Source: Thalassotalea euphylliae (GTDB lineage Bacteria; Pseudomonadota; Gammaproteobacteria; Enterobacterales; Alteromonadaceae). Taken from it: a stretch of 64,000 nt of DNA. How positions within the stretch are numbered: the first letter of the stretch is position 1; each line of letters opens with the position of its first letter. The position numbers were made by a program, and so were the translations under genes. The notes below the pieces were generated by a model, which was given only the letters and a program-made list of their open reading frames with translations, made no database searches and was not told where the DNA came from. The stretch covers positions 2,046,001 to 2,110,000 of the forward strand of contig NZ_QUOT01000001.1 in the NCBI RefSeq assembly GCF_003390375.1. The letters are read 5' to 3'. Positions 16,473 to 25,479 of this stretch are shown piece by piece.

Positions 16473-18785
16473 ATGAATAAAAAGATGTTTAAACTGACAG
16501 CAGTTAATGCGGCTGTTTTACTTTCCCTAGCTGGTTGCGGTAGCGACAACAATTCTCCCAATGTAGAAGTCAATAATCCACCAAGCGCTCAGAAAGTTAC
16601 CGTAACTGACGCCAAGCAGTGGATACCTGTTTCAGGTACTTTAGATGCTCGCGATCCAGACGGCGACGCGTTAACAATCTCTTTCTTAGAAAATGGTAAT
16701 ACAATTCGCGCCGTTGATGGGGTTTATACATTTAGCCACGGCCAACTGACACTAAATGGGCTAGATTTCGAATACACATCGCTTTCTGGTCAAGACGCTG
16801 TTATTACCTACACTGCAACAGCACAGAATATTGTAGCGTCATCTACAGTTGAATTTGTCAATGTCAGCAATGATCCATTGGCATACCAACAATGGCACTT
16901 GCGCAACACAGGACAAAAAGCTTATGCGCTTAGCGATGCTATGTACGAAGGCTTGGTACAATTATACGTAGAGCAAGGTCGTGGTAATGAAGCAGAAGCG
17001 CGTGAGCGTTACGACAATATATTTTCAGAGCAGAATGCCACCGCAGTGATCGCTGGTGAAGATATGAATGTTGCCAATGCCTATGCACAAGGCGTTACAG
17101 GTGCTGGCGTAACTGCCGTAGTTGTTGACTCAGGTATGGAAATTCGACACGAAGACTTAGTTGATAACGTATTGCCGAACCGCTCAATCAACTTAGATGC
17201 AACAACAGTAGACCGCACTGACCCTACTAGCCAAGCCAATAGTGGTGACCACGGTACCAGTGTAGCAGGCTTAATTGCAGCGAAAGGCTGGAATGGCTTA
17301 GGTGGCCGTGGTGTTGCTCCAGATACGGGCCTAATAGGCATGAACTACTTAGGTGGTGATAAGATTCCTCAACGTGACCTACTTGCTCACGGTTTCCCTG
17401 GTAGCGGTATTTCAGCAAGTGAAGAAATTTCAGCATTTAACCGTAGCTATGGTATTACCTTCCCAACCTTTATTGGTTATTCATTAGTTGATGAAGCAAT
17501 TGAAGCGTATCCAAACTTAACACTACGCAACGGTAAAGGCGCGCTAAACGTTAAGTCTAACGGCAACTCTTTTGAAGACGGTCGTGGCGAAGGTTCATTT
17601 TGTGCCGACAACGGCGCGCAAACGCTTGGTTTACCTTGTTACAACGCAGCGTTTGAGCCAAGCCAAGCTAACATTCACTACTTAAGCGTAGCTGCAGTAA
17701 ATGCCAACGGCTTACACACAAGCTATTCGCAATCAGGTGCAAACACTATGGTCGCTGCACCAGCAGGTGAATTTGGTCGCTACGATCCAGCTATGGTTAC
17801 CACAGACCAGATGACCTGTATCAATGGTTACTCAGGTTTCAACGGCGGTACTATTGCCGCGTGGAGTAATTTCTTTGGTGAAGCATTTGCGGCTAGCCAG
17901 CTGGCGTTTAACTACCCAGGTCATCCGGAAAATGCGACCTGTAACTACACTTCAACCTTCAATGGTACTTCTTCAGCTGCGCCAAATGCATCTGGTGTTA
18001 TTTCATTAATTCTTTCAGCAAATCCAGCGTTAACATGGCGCGATGTTCGCCATATTTTAGCGTCTACCAGCACTATGAACGACCCTCAAAATGAAACGGT
18101 CGAAATCGCCATTGGCGAAGGCTCATTCATGGCGCACGATGCTTGGATTGAGAATGCAGCAGGTTTCAATTTCAACAACCTATATGGTTTTGGCCGTGTT
18201 GATGCAGGTAAAGCAGTTGAAATGGCGAAAAACTATTCTAAAAACTTAGGCGACTACGTTACAACAGATTGGGTTGGAGCTAGCGATTTATCCGCAGATA
18301 TCCCCGACAATAATGCTACTGGTATTGTGCAAGAGATCGAGATGACCGAGGACATTACCATCGAAGGTATGCAGTTCTCATTTGACATTAGTAACGAAGA
18401 GATGGGCTTCGGCTACCCACTAGAGGATGGCACTCCGGTGCAAACTTCTGCTGGTAACGATATTGCCATTGAAGTTATTTCACCTGCTGGAACACGCAGC
18501 GTATTATTATCTTCTAAACAAGCTATCTTCTACCCTGCTTTCTCTTTTGATGTAGGTTTCCAACCTGGTTATGTGCTTAAAGACGCAGTATTCTTGTCAA
18601 ATGCTTTCTATGGTGAAAATGCCAAAGGTACATGGAAAATCAGAGTGCTAGATACAGGAAATACGAACTTCACGCTATCTGGCGGTACCGACAACAACCT
18701 TGAAGTTGCGGCTATTGTTAACAACAATGTAGATAGTAAGCTTGAAGCCGTATCGGTTAGAGCATTCGGACATGCAGCGCAATAA
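16473..18785 (+). CDS. Kexin-like S8 serine protease, lipoprotein
   Basis: The 770-residue precursor carries a lipoprotein signal with lipobox L-S-L-A-G-C, so it should be lipid-anchored. An Ig-like N-terminal segment (about 30-130) is followed by a subtilisin domain. The catalytic triad is Asp in AVVVDSGMEIRHEDL, His in GDHGTSVAGLIAAKG and Ser in FNGTSSAAPNASG. A long insert lies between His and Ser. The last 150 residues form a P/homoB domain, giving kexin-like order as in Aeromonas sobria protease ASP. The start at 16473 was chosen for GGAA spacing; an in-frame ATG lies at 16461. The next gene, 13 bases away, probably encodes its folding helper. Confidence 0.88.
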   Translation: MNKKMFKLTAVNAAVLLSLAGCGSDNNSPNVEVNNPPSAQKVTVTDAKQWIPVSGTLDARDPDGDALTISFLENGNTIRAVDGVYTFSHGQLTLNGLDFEYTSLSGQDAVITYTATAQNIVASSTVEFVNVSNDPLAYQQWHLRNTGQKAYALSDAMYEGLVQLYVEQGRGNEAEARERYDNIFSEQNATAVIAGEDMNVANAYAQGVTGAGVTAVVVDSGMEIRHEDLVDNVLPNRSINLDATTVDRTDPTSQANSGDHGTSVAGLIAAKGWNGLGGRGVAPDTGLIGMNYLGGDKIPQRDLLAHGFPGSGISASEEISAFNRSYGITFPTFIGYSLVDEAIEAYPNLTLRNGKGALNVKSNGNSFEDGRGEGSFCADNGAQTLGLPCYNAAFEPSQANIHYLSVAAVNANGLHTSYSQSGANTMVAAPAGEFGRYDPAMVTTDQMTCINGYSGFNGGTIAAWSNFFGEAFAASQLAFNYPGHPENATCNYTSTFNGTSSAAPNASGVISLILSANPALTWRDVRHILASTSTMNDPQNETVEIAIGEGSFMAHDAWIENAAGFNFNNLYGFGRVDAGKAVEMAKNYSKNLGDYVTTDWVGASDLSADIPDNNATGIVQEIEMTEDITIEGMQFSFDISNEEMGFGYPLEDGTPVQTSAGNDIAIEVISPAGTRSVLLSSKQAIFYPAFSFDVGFQPGYVLKDAVFLSNAFYGENAKGTWKIRVLDTGNTNFTLSGGTDNNLEVAAIVNNNVDSKLEAVSVRAFGHAAQ

Positions 18786-18798
18786 GAAGGACAATATA

Positions 18799-19332
18799 AT
18801 GAAATTAAATAAGTTAATTATGATAGGTGCTGTCGCTATAGTGTCTAACGCTGCACAAGCAAACAATTCAATTGAAGATAAATTATCACAATCGGTTTCG
18901 AAAACAGCGACGCTAACTCAGCAGACAAAAGCAGAATTTGGCGCGTACAAAGTTGAGCCGGCGTTACAGCTAGTGCCTGCGTCAATTGCAGATACAAAAA
19001 ATGTTGTTGCCGCCAAAGGCGCTATGTCTGTTGTCACTGGCAACAGCAGCGATATTGTCAGTAAAGGTTCAGTGGTCAGAAATACATTGACCAATGAATT
19101 AACAACCCTGACGGGTAATATTATTGTATTGTTAGCAAAAGACGCTGACGCCTCTGCAGTAGCTGCTCAAGCAGGAATGAGAGTGGTCTCAGTATTTCCA
19201 GGTACCGACTTAGTCGTATTTGGCGCAATACCAGGTAATGACTTAGTTGATGCATTTAACAGCTTAAATAAGTCTTCACTTGCTTTATCTAGCAAAGTGG
19301 AAGTAACCGATACATTGTTCACGGCACAATAG
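18799..19332 (+). CDS. Probable external chaperone for the adjacent protease
   Basis: The 177-residue product has a signal peptide (MKLNKLIMIGAVAIVSNAAQA) and a good AAGAAGGA ribosome site; the ATG lies 13 bases after the protease stop, so the genes are co-transcribed. The C-terminal half has the beta-alpha-beta feel of an I9-type propeptide (NIIVLLAKDADASAVAAQAG and VVSVFPGTDLVVFG). The protease itself has no obvious propeptide of this type. In Aeromonas sobria the kexin-like protease ASP needs the product of a downstream gene (ORF2) as external chaperone; this pair has the same arrangement. The chaperone role is inferred from context and not from a recognised sequence match. Confidence 0.7.
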   Translation: MKLNKLIMIGAVAIVSNAAQANNSIEDKLSQSVSKTATLTQQTKAEFGAYKVEPALQLVPASIADTKNVVAAKGAMSVVTGNSSDIVSKGSVVRNTLTNELTTLTGNIIVLLAKDADASAVAAQAGMRVVSVFPGTDLVVFGAIPGNDLVDAFNSLNKSSLALSSKVEVTDTLFTAQ

Positions 19333-19384
19333 TCGTTACTTAAATTTAAGTGCTCACATTAACTGTGAGCAATAAACAACAAAG

Positions 19385-19408
19385 CCCTATCGACTGATAG
19401 GGTTTTTT
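19385..19408 (+). terminator. Intrinsic terminator of protease-chaperone operon
   Basis: CCCTATC, a 4-base loop, then GATAGGG followed by TTTTTT. It lies about 50 bases after the chaperone stop codon. Confidence 0.85.
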
Positions 19409-19630
19409 ATTCCTGCTTTTCTATAGCGAGATTTAAAAATCTCTTACAACATCACCTAGATTTTACGCTATAGCAGTTATTCATTTCCTGTATTAAGCTT
19501 TTGATAGCGTAAGTGCTTTGCTTAGTACTTTGATCTGCATAGCACTGTGATCTGTTTTGTCGTGATCATATGAATTCAGGTGCCTCAATACAGTACGTTC
19601 GTCCATTAAAATAACAACAGGCAAAAAATA

Positions 19631-20626
19631 ATGCGTCTCTTTACTTTATCTCTAATTTATATACTAACTTCGTTTACTCCTGCTCTTGCCGATATCAAGT
19701 CATCAATGCTTACCGGCACTTTGGTCGTCGTTAACAAAAGAGGCGATGACATGAGCTTTATCGATCTAGCGAGTCGCCAAATAGTAGCAGCTAGAGCCAC
19801 AGGCAAAGGTCCTCATGAAGTGGCGATAACAAAAGATGGCAAATGGGCAGTAGTCACAGATTATGTCGGTGGTAATAGCTTGTCTGTGTTTGATATTGTA
19901 AACGCCCAAAAAGTCAGAACAATAGATTTAAGCGACTACCCAAGGCCGCACGGTATTCTATTTCTTGCTGATCAACGACGTGTTGCAGTGTCGGCAGAAG
20001 GCGCGGATGCGGTGGTCATTGCCGATATTTTTAGTGGCAAGATCACACAAGCGCTCAACACGGAACAAAAAGGATCGCACATGGTTGCGCTAAACGGCGC
20101 AACCGATAAAGTTTATACGACCAATATGGTATCTAATACGGTTTCGGAGCTGTCTATTCCAAGCAATAAACTGTTAAGGCAAATCCCCATGCCAAAAACG
20201 CCAGAAGCTATCACCATCAATGCCAGTGGTAACGAGCTTTGGGTCGGCAGTAACCAAGATGGTTTGGTTACCGTCTTTGATACGAAAACGGGTCAACAAA
20301 TTAAACAATGGAAAGACTATACCTTTCCCTACCGTGTTTTATTGAGCCAAGATGAGAAATATGCAGTCATCCCAGATTTTCGCCAAAATATTCTCGATAT
20401 TGTTGAGGTTGAGAGTAAAACACGGGTCAAGCGAGTAGAGTTTCCAGACAAAACCACACCTAATGGCGTAGTTTTCGCCCCAGATCAGCGTACTTTGTTT
20501 ATGTCTGCATATGACAAAAATAAAGTGTACGTAGTTCAAGTGCCCAGCGGTAAGGTGTTGTTCGAATTGCCAACGGGTGATGGCCCTGACGGTATTGGCT
20601 ACTCACCATTTACGCTGAGCCGTTAA
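19631..20626 (+). CDS. YncE-like exported beta-propeller protein
   Basis: The 331-residue protein has a signal peptide (cleavage likely after ALA). It contains repeated blades of the type G-x-x-P-H-E-V-A-I-T-K-D-G-K-W-A-V-V-T and PHGILFLADQRRVAVS, as in YncE/surface-layer YVTN propellers. Such proteins sit in the periplasm and bind or scaffold ligands; no catalytic residues are evident. The following NTF2-like gene starts about 80 bases downstream and may be co-transcribed. Confidence 0.85.
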   Translation: MRLFTLSLIYILTSFTPALADIKSSMLTGTLVVVNKRGDDMSFIDLASRQIVAARATGKGPHEVAITKDGKWAVVTDYVGGNSLSVFDIVNAQKVRTIDLSDYPRPHGILFLADQRRVAVSAEGADAVVIADIFSGKITQALNTEQKGSHMVALNGATDKVYTTNMVSNTVSELSIPSNKLLRQIPMPKTPEAITINASGNELWVGSNQDGLVTVFDTKTGQQIKQWKDYTFPYRVLLSQDEKYAVIPDFRQNILDIVEVESKTRVKRVEFPDKTTPNGVVFAPDQRTLFMSAYDKNKVYVVQVPSGKVLFELPTGDGPDGIGYSPFTLSR

Positions 20627-20709
20627 CATTTAGCAAAACATTTGTGGGTAAATACAGAGCAAAACACGCTAATCTTGAGACAGCCGCACAACACGACAAG
20701 GAAGCCATT

Positions 20710-21192
20710 ATGGCTCGACAATTTACTTGGCTAGCTGGCACACTGCTAGCCTTAGCTTTACTTAGCGCCTATGCGATAGCCTATCCAACAACCAGCGCAG
20801 ATCGCTCAAACGAGCGAGCAGTTAAACGCGCCGTGCTTGATTATATTGAGTCACAGATCCAACATAAGCCTGAATTGATGGCGCGAGGATTAGATAAATC
20901 ACTAGCAAAGCGTACCTACTGGCAGGGTAAAAATAACCAAGAGAAAATCATGGAAACTAGCCATGATTTTATGGTGGAGCTTGCCAGTTGGTATAACCAG
21001 CAAGGGGATAAATTTTCAGCTAACCCTCGCGTCGAGATTGAAATTTTCGATATTGATCAGCGAGTCTCATCGGTCAAGCTCACCGTTGACGATTGGATTG
21101 ACTACATGCATTTGTACCAGAACGAACATGGGCAATGGAAGGTATTAAATGTACTGTGGCAATATCACGACACAAGTAAACATAAAAGTTAG
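20710..21192 (+). CDS. NTF2-like (lumazine-binding type) exported or anchored protein
   Basis: The protein has about 160 residues: a single N-terminal hydrophobic segment (signal peptide or anchor) followed by an NTF2-fold domain (AVKRAVLDYIESQI at the first helix and GQWKVLNVLWQYH at the last strands), like putative lumazine-binding proteins. The ATG at 20710 was chosen because AAGGAAG precedes it. An in-frame open frame extends upstream to 20644 but lacks a signal-like start. The function is unknown. Confidence 0.75.
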   Translation: MARQFTWLAGTLLALALLSAYAIAYPTTSADRSNERAVKRAVLDYIESQIQHKPELMARGLDKSLAKRTYWQGKNNQEKIMETSHDFMVELASWYNQQGDKFSANPRVEIEIFDIDQRVSSVKLTVDDWIDYMHLYQNEHGQWKVLNVLWQYHDTSKHKS

Positions 21193-21290
21193 CACTCCCA
21201 CAAAAAAAGCATCCAGCAAAGGTATATATCGATGAACGTAGCGTGATAGTGAGAATACGCTTAAGCAATCTACTCTGCTCAATTTAAGCA

Positions 21291-21362
21291 TAAAAAAAGG
21301 CTCAGCCATAAAGCTGAGCCTAAAAACGCCCCGTCGGGGTGGCTGGTGTAGACTTCCAGCAC
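21291..21362 (-). ncRNA. Candidate small structured RNA or double terminator on minus strand
   Basis: Read on the minus strand, three hairpins follow one another. First comes a GCTGG/CCAGC stem (21342-21360). Next is CCCCGACGGGG followed by CGTTTTT (21339-21322). Last is AGGCTCAGC/GCTGAGCCT followed by seven T (21321-21291). The T runs place termination on the minus strand, yet no minus-strand gene ends here. That fits a small RNA, or a read-through barrier before the oxidase region. No known RNA family was recognised. Confidence 0.45.
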
Positions 21363-21430
21363 ACCCGATAAGTTCATGATAACCCTTCACTTAGAATATT
21401 TTATTGACTTATATCAAATTATCTTTACAA

Positions 21431-21473
21431 TTTTCAGAAATTACTGAAAATTCAGAAACTGATAAATACTGAA
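21431..21473. promoter_or_regulatory. Probable operator for GbsR/MarR regulator
   Basis: TTTTCAG (21431-21437) and CTGAAAA (21444-21450) form an inverted repeat. TTCAG (21451-21455) and CTGAA (21469-21473), with an inner CAGAAACTG, repeat the pattern. The cluster ends about 95 bases before the regulator start and fits autoregulation by a dimeric regulator. Confidence 0.5.
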
Positions 21474-21566
21474 TAAAAGCTTAATAAAAACATAAAGCTT
21501 CAACAGCAAAAGTTGTTGCAATTATTTAGTGTAATTATTAATCAGAAAACTGCGGAGTAGTGGCAA

Positions 21567-22118
21567 ATGAAAGTGTCATCAATGACTCAATCGTTAATTC
21601 TTCACTTTGGTGAAATGGGCTCGAAATGGGGGTTAAATCGTACCCTAGGTCAAATGTATGCCCTGATTGTGTTAACTGAAGCGCCGCTTAATGCCGACCA
21701 AATTAGTGAGTGCCTACAAATCTCACGCTCTAATGTTTCTATGGGTTTAAAAGAGCTTAAATCGTGGAACTTGATCAAGCTACAGCATATTCCCGGCGAT
21801 AGAAAAGAGTATTTCTCTGCGCCTAGCGATGTCTGGGAAATTGCCCGCACCTTAGTAGTTGAACGCCGCAAACGTGAGCTTGATCCAACCTTATCTATGA
21901 TGCGCGATGCCTTGCTACAAGAGCCCGGTAACGACGCCGATCGCTATGTCCAAAAACGCGTGCAAGAAATGCATGATCTAATGGAAATGGTCACCCTTTG
22001 GTCGAATGAGCTGCAAGGTATGTCGTCCGAAAAGCTCGCGGCATTACTCAAGCTTGGTGAAGGTATCGGCAAACTGCTGGATATGAAAGATAAGCTACTA
22101 CCCAATAAAAAGGCCTAG
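21567..22118 (+). CDS. GbsR/MarR-family transcriptional regulator
   Basis: The 183-residue protein has a winged helix-turn-helix in the first 90 residues (LNADQISECLQISRSNVS as the HTH and L-K-L-Q-H-I-P-G-D-R-K-E-Y-F as the wing), then helices for dimerisation. It matches the GbsR branch of MarR regulators. It lies upstream of the bd-type oxidase genes on the same strand, 430 bases away, and probably regulates them and itself through the TTTCAG repeats. Any signal is unknown. Confidence 0.87.
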   Translation: MKVSSMTQSLILHFGEMGSKWGLNRTLGQMYALIVLTEAPLNADQISECLQISRSNVSMGLKELKSWNLIKLQHIPGDRKEYFSAPSDVWEIARTLVVERRKRELDPTLSMMRDALLQEPGNDADRYVQKRVQEMHDLMEMVTLWSNELQGMSSEKLAALLKLGEGIGKLLDMKDKLLPNKKA

Positions 22119-22549
22119 CCAAGTAGACAATACGTCGAAAACCAGCGCACAAACGACTAACACCAAAAGCATTTGCTTAAAACACAGGCTCAAAACATAA
22201 GCTAAGAAGCGCAAATAAACTAATTCCGATAAAGATCATCCCCCCTTTTCCCAGTTTAGACAGGGTTATGATCCTTATCAAAGCAAAGTTGCCCGTAGCG
22301 ATCAGCATTGCCGAACAACCAAGCAGAGTATGCAGGCCAATATCGTAGGCTGATAAGCGAACGAAGTCGGGCTAGTGGCCGCTAGTGTGTTTTGGCATGC
22401 CTAATTTGCATAGTAGTTCGCATGGTACTTCGCTTAGTAGTTCGCATAGTGTTCGCATAGCCAAGATACTTCATGCTCATACCTTATTAGGTGTTGGCTC
22501 GGTCAAGTTGAAAAGAATTCGTTTAGCTAATGCGCCCAAGGAGGTGCTT
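22119..22549. other. Upstream region of cioA with short direct repeats
   Basis: No gene is seen. TAGTAGTTCGCAT occurs at 22411-22423 and 22435-22447, with partial copies around them. An open frame continuous with cioA extends back to 22385, but its sequence is Ser/His-rich, is unlike any oxidase and includes the repeats, so it is not taken as coding. A strong AAGGAGG site precedes the chosen cioA start. Confidence 0.6.
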
Positions 22550-23998
22550 ATGTTTGCTTTTAGTCCACTTGCCTTTATCAATCTGGCCTTTATCGATTTG
22601 GCTACTGAAACTGGCCTGATGTTGTCGCGAATTCAATTTGCCGCCAATATCAGTTTTCATATCTTGTTTCCTACCATCAATATCGCCCTTTGTTGGATTC
22701 TCGTTTTTTTCAAATGGCGCTACAACCGAACCCAAGATGACGCTTGGCTGCGCGTATATCGGTTTTGGGTGCGGATCTTTGCACTAACATTCGCCATTGG
22801 CGTGGTCAGCGGCATTACCATGTCTTTTCAATTTGGCACTAACTGGCCCGGTTATATGGAAAAAGTCGGCAATATCGCTGGCCCACTATTAGGTTATGAA
22901 GTAATGACCGCCTTCTTTTTGGAAGCTTCCTTCTTGTCGATCATGCTCTTTGGCATGGACAGAGTCTCAAATCGCGTACACACCATAGCAACTTTGCTAG
23001 TCGCTGTTGGCACTAGCCTATCGGCCTTCTGGATTCTAGTACTTAATTCTTGGATGCAAACGCCTGCAGGTTTTGAAATGATCGATGGCGTAGCCCATGT
23101 CACCAGCTGGTCTGAAGTGGTATTTAACCCTTCCATGCCTTATCGCCTTGCCCATATGCTACTAGCTTCGGCACTGACAGCAGCCTTTTTGATTGCCGGA
23201 ATTTCTGCTTATCGGCTGATCAAAGGCGATCAAAAATCGTCAGTAAAATATGCACTTAACTTTGCTGTGCTATTGGCTGCTATATTGATGCCATTGCAAG
23301 CTTTTGTTGGTGATTTACATGGCCTGAATACCTTTGAACACCAGCCAGCGAAAGTCGCAGCGATGGAAGGGGTATGGCAAACTGAACGCGGTGCCCCGCT
23401 ACTGTTATTTGCGGTGCCGGATGAAACTGAACGCACCAATCATTTTGAAGTGGCCATTCCAAATTTAGCTAGCCTGATTCTAACGCATGAAATCGATGGT
23501 GAAATTCGTGGCCTAGATGAATTTAAGGGTGAACATGCTCCCGTCGCCCCAGTGTTTTACAGCTTTCGTTTAATGATTGGCATCGGGCTATTAATGTTAG
23601 CGCTTGCTTGGCTCGCCAGTTATCAGTTTGTTTATAAAAAACGTTACCCAACATGGCTACTAAAAACGACCGTGGCCATGACCTTCTCTGGCTGGATAGC
23701 AACGCTCGCTGGCTGGTATGTCACTGAAATTGGCCGCCAACCTTACCTCGTATCAGGGGTGCTAACCACTGAAGAAGCTGCCACAGGTATCGCCCCAGAA
23801 AATATCGCCTTATCGCTTACCTTATATTTGCTGGTTTATGGCTTTTTATTAATTGCCTATATCAAAACTTTGTTTGTGATGGCAGATCGCGCCGTGAAAC
23901 TTGAGGCCACCAACCCTAAATTAGCAGATATGCAGCAAGCAGATAGCCCTAGCGAAGATTTAAATGAAAAACTAAGCACGCCAGTAAGTGCCCAATAA
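22550..23998 (+). CDS. cioA: Cytochrome bd-type quinol oxidase subunit I, cyanide-insensitive type
   Basis: This subunit binds the hemes and oxidises quinol in the inner membrane. About nine membrane helices are visible. The Q loop is short and has GDLHGLNTFEHQPAKVAAM, which is the CIO-type (cyanide-insensitive) signature and unlike the long loop of E. coli CydA. The GWYVTEIGRQPYLV motif is also conserved. Heme-ligand His19-type and Met393-type residues lie in expected regions. The start was set at 22550 because AAGGAGG precedes it. It forms an operon with cioB 45 bases downstream. A role in respiration under low oxygen or with sulfide or cyanide present is family knowledge. Confidence 0.93.
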   Translation: MFAFSPLAFINLAFIDLATETGLMLSRIQFAANISFHILFPTINIALCWILVFFKWRYNRTQDDAWLRVYRFWVRIFALTFAIGVVSGITMSFQFGTNWPGYMEKVGNIAGPLLGYEVMTAFFLEASFLSIMLFGMDRVSNRVHTIATLLVAVGTSLSAFWILVLNSWMQTPAGFEMIDGVAHVTSWSEVVFNPSMPYRLAHMLLASALTAAFLIAGISAYRLIKGDQKSSVKYALNFAVLLAAILMPLQAFVGDLHGLNTFEHQPAKVAAMEGVWQTERGAPLLLFAVPDETERTNHFEVAIPNLASLILTHEIDGEIRGLDEFKGEHAPVAPVFYSFRLMIGIGLLMLALAWLASYQFVYKKRYPTWLLKTTVAMTFSGWIATLAGWYVTEIGRQPYLVSGVLTTEEAATGIAPENIALSLTLYLLVYGFLLIAYIKTLFVMADRAVKLEATNPKLADMQQADSPSEDLNEKLSTPVSAQ

Positions 23999-24042
23999 TT
24001 CACCATACGTTTTACTATCAAAAAGTTGTAAAGGAGTTTGTT

Positions 24043-25068
24043 ATGGAGTTTGTTACAGAAAGCTCAACAGTAAACTGGTTACCTATGGTGTTTATTGCAC
24101 TCATGGGCTTGTCGTTTTTGGTGTACGCCATTTTAGATGGCTACGACTTAGGGGTCGGCGTATTGCTACCCACCGACAAAGCGGCCGCCAACCAAGCGGC
24201 GCGCGACAAAATGATCTACTCCATTGGCCCGTTTTGGGATGCCAATGAAACTTGGCTAGTGCTGGCGATTGGCTTAATGCTGATCGCATTTCCCAAGGCC
24301 CATTCGATTGTGCTGCAAGCCTTGTATTTACCTACAGCACTCATGTTATTTGGCTTGATTTTACGCGGTGTATCTTTTGATTTTCGCACCAAAGCGCCGA
24401 GTAAAGATAAGCATAAATGGGATTTGGCGTTTAAAGCCGGCTCGCTTATCGCCACCCTGTGCCAAGGCTATATGCTAGGTCGCTATGTTACCGCGTTTGA
24501 TACCAGTACTGCGGCAACCTTATTTGCCCTGCTCTCTGCGATTTGCGTCACCGCAGGTTACTGTTATGTTGGCTCAGCTTGGTTGGTGATGAAAACCGAA
24601 GGTGAACTGCAAAAACGTTCGGCAAAGTGGGCGATTTGGTCGAACCGTTTTATGGCATTAGGGATAGTCGCAGTTTGTATAGCCAACCTATCAATCGACC
24701 CTGTTATTGCCGACAAATGGTTAGGCTTTCCGCAAGTGTTTATCTTGATCCCATTGGTTATGCTGTTTGGCTTTATGTTCGTGACGGTTGAACTTTACTT
24801 ACGCAAAGTGCCGATGGCAGATGATTTTGGCTGTTGGTATCCGTTTGTTTGCGCCATCATTATTTTCACTTTGTGTTTTTGTGGCTTAGCCTATAGCTTC
24901 TATCCGTATATCGTGCCAAACCAACTGACGATATTTGAAGCAGCCAGTGCTCCCGCGTCACTTTTAGTGATTTTTTGGGGCGCAGTGATTGTGTTACCTG
25001 TGATTATTGGCTACACGATTTTTGCCTATAAGGTGTTTTGGGGTAAAACCAGTCAGTTAAACTACTAG
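24043..25068 (+). CDS. cioB: Cytochrome bd-type quinol oxidase subunit II
   Basis: The 341-residue integral membrane partner of subunit I has about eight or nine helices. The family start is clear: FLVYAILDGYDLGVGVLLP, then IGPFWDANETWLV. A good AAGGAG site precedes the ATG. Both subunit genes are on one transcript that ends at the intrinsic terminator at 25148-25177. No small CydX-like gene was seen, as expected for the CIO type. Confidence 0.93.
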   Translation: MEFVTESSTVNWLPMVFIALMGLSFLVYAILDGYDLGVGVLLPTDKAAANQAARDKMIYSIGPFWDANETWLVLAIGLMLIAFPKAHSIVLQALYLPTALMLFGLILRGVSFDFRTKAPSKDKHKWDLAFKAGSLIATLCQGYMLGRYVTAFDTSTAATLFALLSAICVTAGYCYVGSAWLVMKTEGELQKRSAKWAIWSNRFMALGIVAVCIANLSIDPVIADKWLGFPQVFILIPLVMLFGFMFVTVELYLRKVPMADDFGCWYPFVCAIIIFTLCFCGLAYSFYPYIVPNQLTIFEAASAPASLLVIFWGAVIVLPVIIGYTIFAYKVFWGKTSQLNY

Positions 25069-25103
25069 TGGTTACTACTAAGTAGGCAATTTCTAGAAAT
25101 AAA

Positions 25104-25146
25104 AAAGTGAGGACGCACCCCAAGGCATTAACCCTAAGAGGGGAAT
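25104..25146 (+). repeat. Dispersed ~40-bp repeat, copy A
   Basis: The stretch from AAAAAGTGAGG through AAGGCATTAACCC to AAGAGGGGAAT matches, with few differences, the reverse complement of 32149-32190 near the end of btuB. It sits directly behind cioB. The two copies bracket a 7-kb accessory block in inverted orientation. Confidence 0.75.
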
Positions 25147-25147
25147 C

Positions 25148-25177
25148 AAAAAAACTTCGATTTTTCGAAGTTTTTTT
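25148..25177. terminator. Intrinsic terminator, bidirectional
   Basis: AAAAAAACTTCGA and TCGAAGTTTTTTT form a long stem with a TTTT loop and a T7 tail on the + strand (A7 gives the same on the minus strand). It ends cioAB transcription. Confidence 0.85.
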
Positions 25178-25479
25178 ATACCTGTTGTATCTAAATCAAA
25201 GGGTCAAGGTCTGATGATTAGGAGGTTGGCAATTTGAATAACTTAAAGTAAATCCCCAAGTTTGATGGTCTATGAAAAAAGAATGAACTAAACCGCTAAC
25301 ACGGCATACCCTCGCCTCAAGAATGGTAGAGGCCTGCTATTGATTCTTTGACTAATGTTTGAAAATTTGTATTCCCAAGCAATGGGACAATGTATGAAGA
25401 CTAGTTTATGGAGCAACTCTATCAATTAAGTCAGTTTTAAGGTGGCGCCTGCTGGGTTTACTTAACGAGATTATGGGTA
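25178..25479. other. Convergent gap with no gene seen
   Basis: The 300 bases after the cioAB terminator and before the end of the leftward LytTR regulator gene show only short broken frames. The base mix is like non-coding DNA; no repeat or RNA structure was recognised. Confidence 0.5.

Larger units (their letters stand above)
21193..21566. other. Gap with hairpin block and regulator operator
   Basis: The gap between the NTF2-like gene and the GbsR gene has no coding sequence I trust. Its left part holds three tandem hairpins with T tracts on the minus strand, and its right part holds TTTCAG/CTGAAA repeats; both are listed separately. Confidence 0.6.

Noticed and set aside
21145..21390. Minus-strand frame of 81 codons over the tandem hairpins
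   Set aside because: It runs through two terminator-like stems and has no protein-like features; an RNA explanation is better.
22385..22549. N-terminal extension of cioA
   Set aside because: The extension is unlike any oxidase, contains short DNA repeats, and a strong AAGGAGG site precedes the internal ATG at 22550.
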